From Tolypothrix bouteillei VB521301 (lineage in GTDB: Bacteria; Cyanobacteriota; Cyanobacteriia; Cyanobacteriales; Nostocaceae), in assembly GCF_000760695.4 (NCBI RefSeq), contig NZ_JHEG04000001.1, positions 1,706,717 to 1,770,716 of the forward strand: 64,000 nt of DNA. Direction: 5' to 3'. The translations under genes were made by a program, and so were the position numbers. Below are positions 17,833-27,671 of the stretch, in pieces. The first letter of the stretch is position 1. Each line of letters starts with the position of its first letter. The notes below the pieces were generated by a model. It was not told the DNA's origin and did no database searches. It saw nothing but the letters and a program-made list of their open reading frames with translations.

Positions 17833-18582
17833 TTAAGGATTAGACAGAGGAACATTACGAAACTCAATTTTAATATCGCCTTGATAGTAAGAGCTTTCCA
17901 GGTAAGAACTAATTTCTAACACTTCTATTTTATTAACTTCTAATGGAACTTTATTAAATGAAAAAATTGCTTTTAAAACAACATCTTTAATTAAATTATT
18001 ACTTATACTATAAGGTTCCGTACTGCTACCAAATTCAACTTGTGTAGCAATATTTTCGGTTCCATTACCAAATATTCTACTTCTCCTAATTTCATTAGAA
18101 TTAGAATATAAAGAAACTCTAGCGTTCTCTCGCGTACTGATTATGTTGAGAGAACACTGTACTCTCTGCACTGTTGTATCTGTAGTTGATTTTTGACATC
18201 CCAGAAGTTCAAAGGAAATGTCTTGTTGTTTGATTGCGCTTATTGGAGAATTGACTTCAGGTGTTGAAGATGGAGAAGGTAATGAACTTTCTGTAGGTGA
18301 TGGAGAAGGTAATGAACTTTCTGTGAATGAGGAAGAGGGAGAGGGCGATGGTACGACTGTAGATGATAGCGTTGGAGATAAACTGGCTGTGGGTAATGGA
18401 TTGATATTGGGCGTAAGTGAAACATCACCAAAAAGTTTCTTCCAGTTAAGAATGACCAAAGTGGTTGAAGCACCACCTATAAAAACTACAAGAATAACTA
18501 AAAAACCCAAAATCAACAATATTTTCTGAAAATTGTTATTGGGAGGTTTATTTCCTGTATCTTTATTACGATTTTGAGTCAT
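17833..18582 (-). CDS. Membrane-anchored hypothetical protein with Ser/Pro-rich linker
   Basis: 249 residues. A single membrane helix (about 20-43, ILLILGFLVILVVFIGGA) follows a polar Asn-rich cytoplasmic N-terminus. The linker (about 60-118) is Ser/Pro/Thr-rich and contains the duplicated unit TESSLPSPS. The C-terminal domain (about 120-249) is beta-rich with two Cys, and is presumably extracytoplasmic. The linker reflects a 30-bp tandem DNA repeat. The family was not recognised. Confidence 0.7.
   Translation of the reverse strand: MTQNRNKDTGNKPPNNNFQKILLILGFLVILVVFIGGASTTLVILNWKKLFGDVSLTPNINPLPTASLSPTLSSTVVPSPSPSSSFTESSLPSPSPTESSLPSPSSTPEVNSPISAIKQQDISFELLGCQKSTTDTTVQRVQCSLNIISTRENARVSLYSNSNEIRRSRIFGNGTENIATQVEFGSSTEPYSISNNLIKDVVLKAIFSFNKVPLEVNKIEVLEISSYLESSYYQGDIKIEFRNVPLSNP
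18271..18330. repeat. 30-bp tandem direct repeat inside a CDS
   Basis: Two adjacent 30-bp units (18271-18300, 18301-18330) are identical over the first 24 bp. They encode the repeated Ser/Pro linker unit of the membrane-anchored protein and preserve its frame. Confidence 0.85.
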
Positions 18583-19012
18583 TTAACATCCCCCTAGAAG
18601 AGCAATTCTCCATTAATAATATAATACTGGTAAGAGATGTAAAGCAATTTCATTTTCCTAGAGCAAGCGAACTCCCGTTACAGCGAGGCTATCACCGGAG
18701 GTGAATTGCGACCAATAGAAAATTTTGCGAAGCGCGAATCATTGTAATAGTTGCGCCTGGTTCTCTATGTAATGTTTTAATCGTTCAACCCGATCTCCGC
18801 AAAGATGCTAAGTACACTAAGAAAGAAGAGAAGGAAATCGCTAATTTTATGACGGGAACGGATTTATCTCTTTTTTACCAACTTAGTTGTTACCAATTAT
18901 TCTTTTTATTACTTATTAAGTAGGTAAATTTGGTTGCGATTGTAAAAAGCTTGATAAACAGCAAAAATAATTTCAAAATATTTATTGATACCTAAAAAAA
19001 CTCTACTATTTT
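18583..19012. other. 430-bp divergent spacer
   Basis: No gene, hairpin or clear promoter was recognised. It separates the divergent starts of the membrane-anchored protein and the TauE/SafE permease and so should hold both promoters. Confidence 0.4.
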
Positions 19013-19894
19013 ATGAGTGTTGGCTCAATACTTATTCTTGCTGTAATTTTTTTGATAGCTAGCATTATTAGCACGATCGCGGGTAGCACTTCCCTCATTA
19101 CCGTACCAGTCATGCTTGAGTTTGGAGTCGATCCGCGTATTGCCATTGCTACTAATATGCTGGCATTAACCTTTATGAGTGTTGGTGGAACACTACCTTT
19201 TTTTGGTAAGGGAATAATTAAGACTGGACGGTTACCATTGCTGATATTCTTGACGCTCATTGGCTCGATTTTAGGAGCTTTACTTGTTATTATTGTTCCC
19301 TCAAAATCAATGCCACTTATTATTTCTCTCTCTACGATCGCAGTCGCTATATTTTCAGTCACCAACCGCAATGCAGGACTAGTTCCAGTAGAGGGAATAC
19401 CTTCACCAATAGCAGAAATTACAGGCTATATAGCTACCTTTATACTTGGTATTTATGGTGGCTTTTTTAGTGGAGGTTACGTAACTCTACTTACAGCCGT
19501 CTGTGTAATGTTATTTCGCATGACTTTTGTTGAAGCAATAGCGACGACTAAATTGATTAATATTTTTTCCTCACTTATAGCTACCCTTATTTTCATGAAA
19601 CAAGGGTTAATAGATTACCAACTTGGAGTCATTCTTGGTGGGGTCATGTTTATAGGTGGTGCGATCGGAGGTCGTATGACTCTTAAATTAAGCAATGTTT
19701 GGTTGCAACGAATTTATCTAACAGTAGTTGCTATCTTGGCGATCGTAACATTGCGAAAATCTCAGCAACAACATCACTCAGATAACAGGAATTTTGTGAC
19801 TTCAGTTGCAGGTTTAAGTACTGCTTTTTGGCTCTTGTACCCCTCGACAAAATACAAACAATTTAGTTCTATGTGGAATAGGGAGATACTATAA
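19013..19894 (+). CDS. TauE/SafE-family sulfite/organic anion permease
   Basis: 293 residues, about eight hydrophobic segments. The two homologous halves are visible: AGSTSLITVPVMLEFGVDPRIAIATN (about 22-47) and GGFFSGGYVTLLTAVCVMLF...TKLINIFSSL (about 148-190). Family members export sulfite, sulfoacetate or related anions across the plasma membrane. The C-terminal ~35 residues after the last helix are polar and poorly conserved. It is a single gene; the substrate is unknown. Confidence 0.88.
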   Translation: MSVGSILILAVIFLIASIISTIAGSTSLITVPVMLEFGVDPRIAIATNMLALTFMSVGGTLPFFGKGIIKTGRLPLLIFLTLIGSILGALLVIIVPSKSMPLIISLSTIAVAIFSVTNRNAGLVPVEGIPSPIAEITGYIATFILGIYGGFFSGGYVTLLTAVCVMLFRMTFVEAIATTKLINIFSSLIATLIFMKQGLIDYQLGVILGGVMFIGGAIGGRMTLKLSNVWLQRIYLTVVAILAIVTLRKSQQQHHSDNRNFVTSVAGLSTAFWLLYPSTKYKQFSSMWNREIL

Positions 19895-20009
19895 ATACAG
19901 TCCACTGACAAATTAATAGGAAGGTATCATCTGTTGCCAAGATTTAACCTTCACACTCGCTCATATTAGCTATCATCTCAAGTGGACACTGAAATCTAGA
20001 GCGAGAAAC

Positions 20010-20882
20010 ATGGAAACAAAACAGCTGGGAAAAACAGGTGTATCTGTTAGTGCAATTGGTTTGGGGGCTATGCCAATGTCACTCAGCAGTCGTCCTCCAG
20101 AGTCAGAGTCAATAGAAGTTATCCATCATGCGTTAGATTTGGGTATTACGTTCATTGATACGGCGGACTCCTACTGTAAGGACGAATCAGACAAGCACCA
20201 CAGCGAACGATTGATTCATAAAGCATTGCAAACTTATAAAGGAGCTGGTAATTCCGTTGTCATTGCAACCAAAGGCGGTTTAATGCGTCCTAATGGAAGT
20301 TGGACTCGCAACGGGGAACCCAAGCACTTAGAGGAAACCATCCGTGTTAGCTTTGAGGCGTTGGGAGGAGAAAAACCCATTGATGTTTGGCAATATCACG
20401 CTCCCGATACAAACTACACCATTGAGGAATCTCTTGCACCAGCAAAAAAAGCAGTGGAGGCGGGTATGATTCGGTTTGTCGGAGTTTCCAACTTTTCCGT
20501 TGAACAAATCAAGCGAGCGCGGGACATAGTCGATGTTGTCTCCGTGCAAAACCAGTACAATCCTTGGTATCGCCAACCTGAAGTTGACGGAGTTTTGGAG
20601 TATTGCGAACAAGAAAGTTTGACATTTTTACCTTGGAGTCCCTTTGGAGGTAGCCGCCGACACCAGGGATTGGCTGATTTTCCCACCATTGCCAAAATAG
20701 CAAAAGAAAAAGGTGTATCGGTTTACTGTATTGTTTTAGCTTGGTTGCGTTCCAAGTCGCCCAGTATTTTACCAATTCCCGGTGCTAGTAAGGTTTCCAG
20801 CATTGAAGATTCAGTTCGTGCTGTGGAAGTGAAACTATCTAATGATGAAGTTCAAAGAATCGATCGAGAAACGGCATCATAA
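20010..20882 (+). CDS. Aldo/keto reductase
   Basis: 290-residue NADPH-dependent (beta/alpha)8 oxidoreductase. Catalytic motif FIDTADSY (Asp and Tyr, about 50-57), Lys in ATKGG (about 89-93), His in QYHAPD (about 130-135), and the cofactor segment ILPIPGASK near the C-terminus. METKQLGKTGVSVSAIGLGAMP is the standard start. The stop is 59 nt from ilvC, so co-transcription is possible but not required. The physiological substrate is unknown. Confidence 0.92.
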   Translation: METKQLGKTGVSVSAIGLGAMPMSLSSRPPESESIEVIHHALDLGITFIDTADSYCKDESDKHHSERLIHKALQTYKGAGNSVVIATKGGLMRPNGSWTRNGEPKHLEETIRVSFEALGGEKPIDVWQYHAPDTNYTIEESLAPAKKAVEAGMIRFVGVSNFSVEQIKRARDIVDVVSVQNQYNPWYRQPEVDGVLEYCEQESLTFLPWSPFGGSRRHQGLADFPTIAKIAKEKGVSVYCIVLAWLRSKSPSILPIPGASKVSSIEDSVRAVEVKLSNDEVQRIDRETAS

Positions 20883-20938
20883 TCCGGTACAATAACAAGT
20901 TTGCAATGAAGATGATGCTTGCTGACAGGAGTTGCTAA

Positions 20939-21937
<999 letters not shown>

Positions 21938-21945
21938 AGGATAAA

Positions 21946-21990
21946 GGATGAAAGATAAAGCATAAATTCTTTAGCCTTTATCTTTCATTC
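21946..21990. terminator. Hairpin after ilvC
   Basis: GGATGAAAGATAAAG (21946-21960) pairs with CTTTATCTTTCATTC (21976-21990) with one mismatch, loop 15 nt. It is placed directly after the ilvC stop. It is followed by A residues rather than T, so it is a stabilising 3' hairpin or repeat rather than a canonical terminator. Confidence 0.5.
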
Positions 21991-22290
21991 AAAAATATAC
22001 TTATCTTTTGAGCTTAAACTATATTTATAGATTTCAATATCGGTACTGGGTTTGCGAATTCGTTCTTGACAAGTCGTGGCGGAAATTGCTTCGCGAATTT
22101 CGGTGATTTCTTAGCCGAAATTGTCACTGGAGGAAGCGAGGGTGTAGACAAAGACGAGGTTGTTACAAGCTGCGGCTAAGTCCATTAAAGAGAATAAAAA
22201 CGCCACAACTTGTTGAGCTAAGTTACTGTTACTAATTAGTGTCGCTTTGGCGGCTCGCAAATATCTGGATATTTCATCTAGTACATGAAG
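21985..22290 (-). pseudogene. Remnant of a DUF499-like AAA ATPase
   Basis: Reading minus from 22290 gives a frame with good protein character: LHVLDEISRYLRAAKATLIS, then VVAFLFSLMDLAAACNNLVFVYTLASSSDNFG, an in-frame TAA at 22113-22111, then EITEIREAISATTCQERIRKPSTDIEIYKY and a stop at 21985. The LDEI segment looks like a Walker B. The pattern recalls the internal part of DUF499 ATPases, which accompany DUF1156 methyltransferase-type systems; this family call is from memory and only moderate. Both ends are missing and a short filler repeat (CTTCTGCCCTCTGCC on this strand) abuts the upstream end, so this is a decayed fragment. Confidence 0.6.
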
Positions 22291-22446
22291 GCAGAAGTAC
22301 GATGGCAGAGGGCAGAAGGCGCAAAAGCTTTGATTGTAAGCTTTTTATCTGTTATTAATGGTCTAGTTATTTACGCCATGCTGTACTAGGATGATGACGC
22401 TGGGTTGTTAGTGTATGATTCTTTCTAAAATGACCGTAGTAAGTCT

Positions 22447-22725
22447 TTATTCTTGTGAAGAGTGCTCTTGTTTATTAATTTGGCATAGTAGTAACTGTTC
22501 GCGCTGTTCGAGGTATGCAAGGTCTTCTAATAGCTTTAGAGTGCGTTGGCGTACTTTTTCTAGATGATGGTGGTAATAGTTTTTATCAAGAAGATTGTTG
22601 ACTCGCTGTTCTTGTTCTGACTCTGACATGATACCCGCGAAAGCGTATTTTTCTAGTTCATATATTTCCTCTTGCCATTGGAGTAGTTCTTCTGTAGTTT
22701 TTAGTTTTTTAAGTTCCTGTGTCAT
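22447..22725 (-). CDS. Small coiled-coil hypothetical protein
   Basis: 92 residues, highly charged and helical throughout (LKTTEELLQWQEEIYELEKY, HHHLEKVRQRTLKLLEDLAYLEQREQLLL). No membrane segment. The start at 22725 overlaps the 3' end of the upstream GNAT-like gene by 17 nt, indicating translational coupling. The function is unknown; the pairing suggests it works with the larger protein. Confidence 0.68.
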   Translation of the reverse strand: MTQELKKLKTTEELLQWQEEIYELEKYAFAGIMSESEQEQRVNNLLDKNYYHHHLEKVRQRTLKLLEDLAYLEQREQLLLCQINKQEHSSQE

Positions 22726-23341
22726 GGTGGGCTTCCCTTAATCGCTGTTGTCTTGTTAAAAATTCTTGTGCTGCATCAGGAGTCAGTATCATTTCTCCCG
22801 AACCATTCGTTTCTATAAATCCAATTTTTTTATAGAATGGGCGAGCACTGGGTATGGTTATTGCTTTAACGATACCATTGAATTCGAGAGGTTGACTCTC
22901 ACGTACTAATTCTTCAATTAGCGAGGTAGCACTTCCCGAACAGGTTTCTGGTTGTGGTTGGGTAATTATATTCCATGGTGCATTGGTAAGACTTTCGATC
23001 GCCAAGCCTGTACAAATTTGGTCATCGATATTGATTTGTGCTACTTCAATGATGCACGCAGATTGTAGTATTCCTTGAGCATCTTTTACGCCTCTAAAAT
23101 CATCGCGTCTGCTTATTAAAAGCTCATCTAGCACTTCTACCTTCGCCATACAGTGGAAAAACGTAGTGTTTTTAGCATTTTCCTTATCTCCTTGGTAGTA
23201 GAGGTTCAGATACTCTTCGATTTTTCTTATCCACATAATTAAACCTTGTTGAAGTTCAACTGTTGCTCCAATTATGTACGAAAAAGTATTCATGATTTTT
23301 TTGAGATACTGAGTGATTATTGTTCTTTCTTTCTCCGACAT
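22709..23341 (-). CDS. GNAT-like acetyltransferase-fold protein
   Basis: 210 residues. The C-terminal half (about 85-195) has features of a GCN5-related N-acetyltransferase: a strand with IIEVAQINIDDQICTGLAIE, a Leu-rich helix after SGSATSLIEELVRES, and the terminal motif SARPFYKKIGFIETNGSGEMIL typical of the last GNAT strand-helix. The usual acetyl-CoA loop (Q/R-x-x-G-x-G/A) is replaced by CSGSATS, so catalytic activity is uncertain. The N-terminal 80 residues are helical and unrecognised. It is first gene of a two-gene operon with the 92-residue coiled-coil protein. Confidence 0.66.
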   Translation of the reverse strand: MSEKERTIITQYLKKIMNTFSYIIGATVELQQGLIMWIRKIEEYLNLYYQGDKENAKNTTFFHCMAKVEVLDELLISRRDDFRGVKDAQGILQSACIIEVAQINIDDQICTGLAIESLTNAPWNIITQPQPETCSGSATSLIEELVRESQPLEFNGIVKAITIPSARPFYKKIGFIETNGSGEMILTPDAAQEFLTRQQRLREAHHDTGT

Positions 23342-23490
23342 CTCTTGCCATGATACTACCTCTAGGACTGTGATGCTTTGCGACGTTGATTTTTAATAGT
23401 TTGTTTTTACACTTATTGCTTGACCGTATTATCTCGTAGTCTTATTCAAAAATCAAATAGGAATCCTATACTTTTTATACGTGACATTTC

Positions 23491-23724
23491 TTACTTACCT
23501 CCATTTTTAAAACCTTTTTCCGTTTCTTCTATTGCTTTCTCCGTTCTTTGATTGGGGTTGGTTTTTGGTCGCCAGCTTGGAAACAACCCGATTACCCATT
23601 TGTTAATTGTTGTACGAGTGTTGAGACTGGTAGAACTCAAGGGTTTGGGAAGAAAACTGTCGCCAAAACCAACAAAAATCAAAAAAAGTATTAATAAAAA
23701 GCCGGTGGCTGTTTTTCTGTCCAT
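23491..23724 (-). CDS. Small conserved membrane protein
   Basis: 77 residues from the ATG at 23724 (MDRKTATGFLLILFLIFVG), chosen because it places the single hydrophobic segment (about 6-24) directly at the N-terminus; an upstream in-frame ATG at 23778 gives an unlikely 18-residue extension. The soluble part contains INKWVIGLFPSWRPKTNPNQ. It resembles a short conserved cyanobacterial protein of unknown function. It lies 92 nt downstream of the response regulator gene. Confidence 0.7.
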   Translation of the reverse strand: MDRKTATGFLLILFLIFVGFGDSFLPKPLSSTSLNTRTTINKWVIGLFPSWRPKTNPNQRTEKAIEETEKGFKNGGK

Positions 23725-23816
23725 ATAAGTTGTTTTATCTACACAAGCGATAAGAACTCTTATATTTAGGCTTCCCAATGTTTGCTCGTTTTGCTAAGTT
23801 TTCTCTTCTTTATTTG

Positions 23817-24497
23817 TTAAAGTCCCAAATATGGTAAAAACGTACTAGCAAACAAAGCAGCTTGAGTGCGATCGCGCAAGTGAAGTTGGCTCAAAATACT
23901 TGTCACGTGATTTCTCACTGTCCGTTCCGATATGTAAAGCTCGTGAGCAATCTCACGGTTGCTATATCCCATTGCAATTAAGCGCAACACTTCTTTTTCT
24001 CTAGGAGACAGTTTTGCTATTTCTGATGGTACGGGAGATGCTACGGGTTGGGGTTCCTGAGGAAAAGCAAAAGCTTTTTCAAAAAGACCCGGTCCCATGT
24101 GAGTATAACCTTGATGAACTGCATGAATGGCAATTGCTAGCTCCTCAAGGGGAGTATGCTTCAAAACATAACCCCTCGCCCCATAACGCATTGCTTGCGT
24201 CACATATTCATCATCGTCAAAAGTCGTCAACACCAAAATCCGAACTTCAGGAAACCGCTGAGAAAAAACTTGAGTTGCAGCTACACCATCCATCACAGGC
24301 ATTCTAACATCCATCAACACAACATCTGGTTGCATTGATGTACGGGCAAGATCTTCCATCACTTCAAGCGCCCGCTGACCGTTTTCAGCATCTCCCACCA
24401 CCCGCAAATCTGGTTTTGATTCAAGCAAATTTTTCAGACCCTGACGAATAATCATTTGGTCGTCTACCAGTAACAAGCGAATTATGGAATTTTGCAT
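23817..24497 (-). CDS. NarL/FixJ-family response regulator
   Basis: 226 residues. Receiver domain with acidic pair DD12-13, phosphoacceptor Asp63 in VLMDVRMPVMDG, and switch residues T and K (VLTTFDDDEY; VLKHTPLEEL). The C-terminal LuxR-type HTH (LSPREKEVLRLIAMGYSNREIAHELYIS region, about 160-215) binds DNA. The sensor kinase gene lies 13 nt upstream on the same strand, so they form a two-component pair. Confidence 0.96.
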   Translation of the reverse strand: MQNSIIRLLLVDDQMIIRQGLKNLLESKPDLRVVGDAENGQRALEVMEDLARTSMQPDVVLMDVRMPVMDGVAATQVFSQRFPEVRILVLTTFDDDEYVTQAMRYGARGYVLKHTPLEELAIAIHAVHQGYTHMGPGLFEKAFAFPQEPQPVASPVPSEIAKLSPREKEVLRLIAMGYSNREIAHELYISERTVRNHVTSILSQLHLRDRTQAALFASTFLPYLGL

Positions 24498-24510
24498 TGG
24501 GGATGGGATT

Positions 24511-25776
24511 TTAGATGGCTGTGGATTCAGAATACATCACTGATGAATTTATTACAGGAATAACTACTTGAATTCGGCATCCCTTCCCAGGTTCACTAAA
24601 AATATAGAAAGTTCCGCCCAAAGCCGCAGCTCGTTCTCGCATCCCCTGAAGCCCAAAACCAGTGGTATTTTGTTTTGGATTAAAACCTTTACCATTGTCT
24701 TCTACAAGCAAGTTGAGTTGTCCGGCTTGAGATTGTAATTGAATGGTAACCTGCGTTGCAGCACTGTGTTTTGATATGTTGGTCAGTGCTTCCTGCAAAA
24801 TGCGATAAATTGTAATGCTGACTTCAGATGTTAAGGGAGAGGTTAAACTCACTTTCCAGTTTGGGGTTAAGTGAGTTCTATTGCGAAAGTCTTGAATAAG
24901 ATTGCTAATTGCACTTTCTAACGATTTGCCACGCAAAGGATCGGCTCTCAGTGTCGCTACTGAACGGGAAACTTCTTGCAATGCTTGGTAAGCTAGTTGT
25001 TTTGCTTCTCTTAAAAATTCTACGGCTCTATCTGTGTTTGACGGTAACAACAACAGAGCATTTTCTAACTGAATTGTTTGAGCAGTTAAGGCATGTCCTA
25101 AAGAGTCATGAATCTCGCGTGCAATGCGATTTCGCTCTTGTAAAGTCGCTTGGTTTTCAATTCTCAAAGCGTATTGACGGAGTTGTTCGTGAGCGATCGC
25201 GAGTTCTTGGCGACTTCTACGTTCTGACAAAACAGCATTAACTAATAATACTACAAATGCTAGCGTCAGTGCAAAAGAAATCGCATTATTGAGGATCAAA
25301 TTTGCCGTATTTGTGGCAATTTGTTCTGCAATTGGTTTTGGTTGTCCGATAGGAATTCTCACAAAAATCATGGATTGACTTCTGATGATAATAATATAAA
25401 GGTAGGAAACATAAACTAAACCAGCAACAATCAATCGACCCCAAAGTTTAAACATTTGGCAGCTGCGAATAACTGCAATTAACCCAAGCATGGGAATAAA
25501 GCGAATGTAATTGCTCACCACAGCAGGGAGGAAAACAATTCCCAATACCACAGCCGTATAAACCACCTTGTGAGTGAACTTGTGAGTTGGTAACCTCAAA
25601 CCCATAACCCCAAACACCACAATTATCAGAACAGTCAGCCAAGGGGAAGTCTGTAATGGGTAAATCGGGGGTAGCAGGAGTGCAGTTAAGGTACTCATGC
25701 CTAAAAGCAACCACTCCAGATATAACATTAAGCGCAGAGGGGGCAGAGAACGTGACATTGAGATTATCGATACCAA
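24511..25776 (-). CDS. NarL-type sensor histidine kinase (HisKA_3)
   Basis: 421 residues. The N-terminal ~190 residues hold about six membrane spans with no recognisable ligand domain, so the signal may be sensed in the membrane. The HisKA_3 motif REIHDSLGHALT puts the phosphorylated His at 223. The ATPase domain (about 315-410) has VEDNGKGF, GFGLQGMRERA and GKGCRIQV. It phosphorylates the response regulator encoded 13 nt downstream. Start choice between 25776 and an ATG at 25758 (MSRSLPPLR) is open. Confidence 0.94.
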   Translation of the reverse strand: MVSIISMSRSLPPLRLMLYLEWLLLGMSTLTALLLPPIYPLQTSPWLTVLIIVVFGVMGLRLPTHKFTHKVVYTAVVLGIVFLPAVVSNYIRFIPMLGLIAVIRSCQMFKLWGRLIVAGLVYVSYLYIIIIRSQSMIFVRIPIGQPKPIAEQIATNTANLILNNAISFALTLAFVVLLVNAVLSERRSRQELAIAHEQLRQYALRIENQATLQERNRIAREIHDSLGHALTAQTIQLENALLLLPSNTDRAVEFLREAKQLAYQALQEVSRSVATLRADPLRGKSLESAISNLIQDFRNRTHLTPNWKVSLTSPLTSEVSITIYRILQEALTNISKHSAATQVTIQLQSQAGQLNLLVEDNGKGFNPKQNTTGFGLQGMRERAAALGGTFYIFSEPGKGCRIQVVIPVINSSVMYSESTAI

Positions 25777-26110
25777 TAATAAAACGTCTCATTCCTAAAG
25801 TAATTCACTTTTACAAAAGAGGTTGGGAAATAAGAATCGAAAATAAAAAAAATAGGAATTGGACTATTTTCAACCAAGCTCTCATCCCCAAACCTTGACC
25901 CCTTTCCCCTAGATCCTGAGCCAACACCATGACAAAAGTCACAAAGCTATAGTTACTTTTTTCCCAAATTAATTGGGAGTTTTGCTTCATGCCATCTATA
26001 TAGTTGAGCGCCTACGATGATCGGTGAGCAGTTGTTAGTTATCAGTTATCGCGTTTAAGTGGTCACTGTTCACTGGTTACTGTTCTCTGATAGATTGTCT
26101 CATGCTCCAT
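25777..26110. other. Divergent spacer before efflux operon
   Basis: Contains short repeats of the TTAGTTATCAGTTATC and GTCACTGTTCACTGGTTACTG type near 26034-26082. No ORF was supported. It should hold the promoters of the two-component operon (-) and the efflux operon (+). Confidence 0.4.
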
Positions 26111-26150
26111 CTCCCCAGTCCCAAATAAATGGGGGCTTGGGAGTTTTTTA
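26111..26150 (+). promoter_or_regulatory. Terminator-like hairpin in efflux operon leader (candidate attenuator)
   Basis: CTCCCCAGTCCC, an 8-nt A/T loop, GGGGGCTTGGGAG and then TTTTTT form a GC-rich stem with small bulges followed by a T-run. No plus-strand gene lies upstream, so there is no obvious transcript to terminate other than the leader of the efflux operon itself (or a small RNA). It ends about 40 nt before the preferred adaptor start. Confidence 0.6.
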
Positions 26151-26185
26151 AATTTATTATTAAATTACAGGATAATTGTTACGGG

Positions 26186-27658
26186 ATGACGGAAGTGAAG
26201 GAAGCATCAGAATTAAACAGCAGTACGCGACCTTGGAAAGAAACTGACTCTCTCAAGAGGCGTGTGAAAATCAGTATACCAAAATGGGCAGTGGCATTGC
26301 TGATTTTAGGGCTTCTTGGGGGAGGCGGCTACTTCGGGGTACAGCAATTCATGATGACACAGCGTCAGGAATTTCGCCGTCGCATTCAAACAGCATCTGT
26401 TGAACGAACAAATCTTCCTGTCACGATCGCAGCCAACGGCACTGTCAAGCCAGAGCGCTCGATTAACGTCAGCCCGAAAAACTCAGGCGTTCTCAAGCAA
26501 CTCCTTGTCAAGGAAGGCGATCGCATCCGGCAAGGACAAATTTTAGCATATATGGATGACTCCAACCTGCGAGGGCAACTTACCCAAGCCAAAGGAGAAT
26601 TAGCAAATGCCCAAGCAAATTTGCGGTTGGTGCTAGCAGGTAACCGGAGTGAAGATATTGCCAAAGCAAGATCTGATGTAATGAAAAACGAAGCCCAACT
26701 TCTTCAAGCAAAATCTCGCCTGGACTTGGCAACCTCTCGGGTGAAGCGGTTGCAGGGTCCGGTGTCAGAAGGAGCTGTTGCTCGTGACTCGTTAGACGAA
26801 GCTTTAACGGAAGAACGTAATGCCAAAGATAATATAGAACAGGTCAGAGCCAGCTTAGCTGTAGCCAGAGAAGAACTTGCCAAGCAAAAGAATGGTTCTC
26901 GTCCGGAGGAAATTGACCAAGCACGCGCTCAAGTCTTATCTGCACAAGGGCGTTTGCAGACAACACAAGAACAAATCAACGATACAATTATTCGCGCTCC
27001 CTTCGCTGGAGTCGTCACGCGTAAATATGCTGACCCCGGAGCCTTCGTAGCTCCCACCACAGCAGGAAGTGATGTGTCTTCTGCTACTTCATCTTCTATT
27101 CTTGCACTGGCATCGCAAAATCAGGTAACAGCAAAAGTTGCTGAAACTAATATTTCTCAAATCAAATTAGGACAATCGGTCACAATTAGAGCAGACGCTT
27201 ATCCAGATAAAACGTTTACAGGAAAGGTAATTCAAGTTGCAGCCCAGTCCACAGTGGATCAAAACGTCACAAACTTTGAAGTCAAAGCCTCCCTGAGCGA
27301 TCCGCAAAACATACTGAGATCTGGGATGAACGTGAATGTAGATTTTAACGTGGGGCAATTAGATAACGCCTTAGTCATTCCCACAGTTGCCATTGTGAGG
27401 CAAGACAATTCTAGTGGAGTTATGGTGCTATCTGATTCTAAAGAAGGAAACAGAAAACGACCGCGATTCCGACCAATTTCAACTGGCGTCACAGTGCGCA
27501 ATAAAACCGTAGTTCGCTCTGGTTTGAGTGAGGGAGAACAAATTTTGTTGAGTTTTCCACCAGGGTCACGTCCCCAGCAGGGAATGGGTCCCAGAATGTC
27601 GCCTTTTGGCGGCGGTGGCGGTGGCGGTGGCGGCGGACTGCCAAGGCGCGTGCGTTAG
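26186..27658 (+). CDS. Efflux adaptor (MacA/HlyD family, periplasmic)
   Basis: About 490 residues from the ATG at 26186 (MTEVKEASEL); the in-frame ATG at 26129 sits in the leader hairpin and is unlikely. A cytoplasmic tail is followed by one membrane anchor (WAVALLILGLLGGGGYFGVQ). Then come the lipoyl half-motif KPERSINVSPKNSGVLKQLL, a long coiled-coil hairpin (ANAQANLRLVLAGNRSEDI..., RLQTTQEQINDT), the second half-motif TIIRAPFAGVVTRKYADPGAF, beta-barrel and membrane-proximal domains. The C-terminus has a poly-Gly tract from a (GGCGGT)n repeat. It links the MacB-like permease to an outer-membrane channel. Confidence 0.93.
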   Translation: MTEVKEASELNSSTRPWKETDSLKRRVKISIPKWAVALLILGLLGGGGYFGVQQFMMTQRQEFRRRIQTASVERTNLPVTIAANGTVKPERSINVSPKNSGVLKQLLVKEGDRIRQGQILAYMDDSNLRGQLTQAKGELANAQANLRLVLAGNRSEDIAKARSDVMKNEAQLLQAKSRLDLATSRVKRLQGPVSEGAVARDSLDEALTEERNAKDNIEQVRASLAVAREELAKQKNGSRPEEIDQARAQVLSAQGRLQTTQEQINDTIIRAPFAGVVTRKYADPGAFVAPTTAGSDVSSATSSSILALASQNQVTAKVAETNISQIKLGQSVTIRADAYPDKTFTGKVIQVAAQSTVDQNVTNFEVKASLSDPQNILRSGMNVNVDFNVGQLDNALVIPTVAIVRQDNSSGVMVLSDSKEGNRKRPRFRPISTGVTVRNKTVVRSGLSEGEQILLSFPPGSRPQQGMGPRMSPFGGGGGGGGGGLPRRVR

Positions 27659-27671
27659 GAGGGGTATTTTT

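Noticed and set aside
18241..18330. Possible CRISPR or minisatellite array
   Set aside because: Only two 30-bp units without spacers, inside a coding region.
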